The translations under genes were made by a program, and so were the position numbers. Positions 63,278 through 64,000 of a stretch of 64,000 bases of DNA are shown piece by piece. The notes below the pieces were generated by a model. That model was not told the DNA's origin, searched no databases, and worked only from the letters and a program-made list of their open reading frames with translations. Source of the DNA: Mesostigma viride (taxonomy: Eukaryota; Streptophyta; Mesostigmatophyceae; Mesostigmatales; Mesostigmataceae); the NCBI GenBank assembly GCA_009746045.1, contig RPFO01000117.1:89939-153938 (forward strand), read 5' to 3'. Numbering within the stretch: the first letter of the stretch is position 1; each line of letters starts with the position of its first letter.

Positions 63278-64000
63278 ATAGCTTGATCTGAACTCGTGTA
63301 CATTTGTAAAGATCGATCTGTACATCTGTCTCCAGAGCATTCACTTGAATATTCAAAGTTCAAGTGGGAATTACTGGTTGGGTTGTGCACAGGCTTGTGC
63401 ACAATTTTGGCAATAATTATAATTCGTTCTATAAATAGAACTAGCGGGGTCGTGGAGAGGGTTGTGCAATTGTAAATTTAATCTACAACTTGTCTCACTT
63501 GCTTACCCTCCGAGTGCATGACACTTTGACAAAAACAGCCAATTTTACCCCGACTTGAATAAATTTTAATAAATGTTAATAAATTTTAATAAATTTTAAT
63601 AAATTTAAGCAATCTAGTAATGAAAAGTGCACGCGGAAAGCGCACCAGTGACCAAATTGCATGAAATGGTAATGATTTCATGTGGAAACGCATTCACAAT
63701 GAGCATCAATTGTCATGTATTTGTTGAAATGGCGTCTCCTCAAGTAATAAAATTTGGCATGGGTATTGTAGATTGATTGTGGGCCCCCCCCATGAGATGT
63801 TTCTGACCTATGTTGAAAGTTTCAGACCAAAAATCGCATGTTTAATAGGTTTGCCATGTGTCAGATTACAACGCGATACATCGCGTTCTAACCCTACAAC
63901 GCGATGTATCGCGTTGTAAAAAAACACGGGTTAATGAAGATCAATTTATTAATTAGCATGTGACTGCATCACGTGCCAGTGGGTGCCAATTACAGAGTAT
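63278..64000. other. AT-rich 3' flank, no gene seen
   Basis: TTTGTAAAG near 63304 and TTGTAAATT near 63470 may be polyadenylation signals. A 10-bp AAATTTTAAT repeat (five units) spans 63561-63610. No coding potential was recognised. Confidence 0.6.
63867..63918. other. Perfect 21-bp inverted repeat with 10-nt loop
   Basis: Arms 63867-63887 and 63898-63918 are exact reverse complements. Each arm contains AACGCGAT-AC/GT-ATCGCGTT, itself nearly palindromic. The loop is CTAACCCTAC. It could extrude as a cruciform or form an RNA hairpin. Confidence 0.9.

Overview
The window looks like nuclear DNA of a photosynthetic eukaryote, most likely a unicellular green alga. The evidence is a Ty1/copia-type LTR retrotransposon, GT-AG introns, MYND and F-box-like proteins, an eroded fragment of plastid rpoB, and long arrays of simple and tandem repeats. 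No bacterial operon structure, rRNA or intact tRNA was seen. The species was not identified.

Layout. 1-9969: two tandem copies of one copia-like element at a period of 8105 bp. The first is cut by the window start and the second is cut off inside reverse transcriptase. 9970-15780: about 5.8 kb of a 40-bp GC-rich minisatellite. 15890-17680: CA-rich low-complexity DNA. 17920-21184 (minus strand): a multi-exon gene related to a widespread uncharacterised DDE-type transposase family, with introns carrying a 14-bp palindrome. 21236-21835: a 62-bp tandem array of that palindrome. 23363-31553: a 29-bp minisatellite interleaved with five copies of a ~190-bp module. 31554-32415: an 8-bp polypyrimidine array. 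32.4-46.6 kb: an island of small plus-strand genes (MYND proteins, an F-box-like protein, three Cys/His proteins, a duplicated unknown family), nearly all bracketed by the palindrome. 46782-47211: plastid rpoB fragment. 48341-50038: a TTAA-flanked element with inverted ends. About 50.1-63.3 kb: exons that fit together in phase as one large unknown gene, with an intron filled by ~6.3 kb of CCTTGT repeats and a 46-bp palindromic array, and one exon interrupted by a 494-bp inverted-repeat transposon. 63.3-64 kb: AT-rich noncoding DNA with a perfect 21-bp-stem hairpin.

The most unusual signal is the palindrome CCAACGGCCGTTGG. I count roughly 80 exact or near-exact copies, all outside recognisable exons: in introns, between genes, 39-43 nt upstream of four start codons, just after several stop codons, and in four arrays of different period (46, 46, 62 and 208 bp). 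Many copies are extended by TTTC on one side and GAAA on the other. It is absent from the copia element and from the minisatellites. It could be a regulatory site, a spreading intron or intergenic element, or a structural element.

Caveats. Many predicted long reading frames are by-products of stop-free tandem repeats and were left out. Six frame breaks fall in G/C homopolymers or G-rich stretches, so some apparently broken genes may be sequencing artefacts. Exon joins are inferred from splice consensus, phase and reading-frame continuity only.
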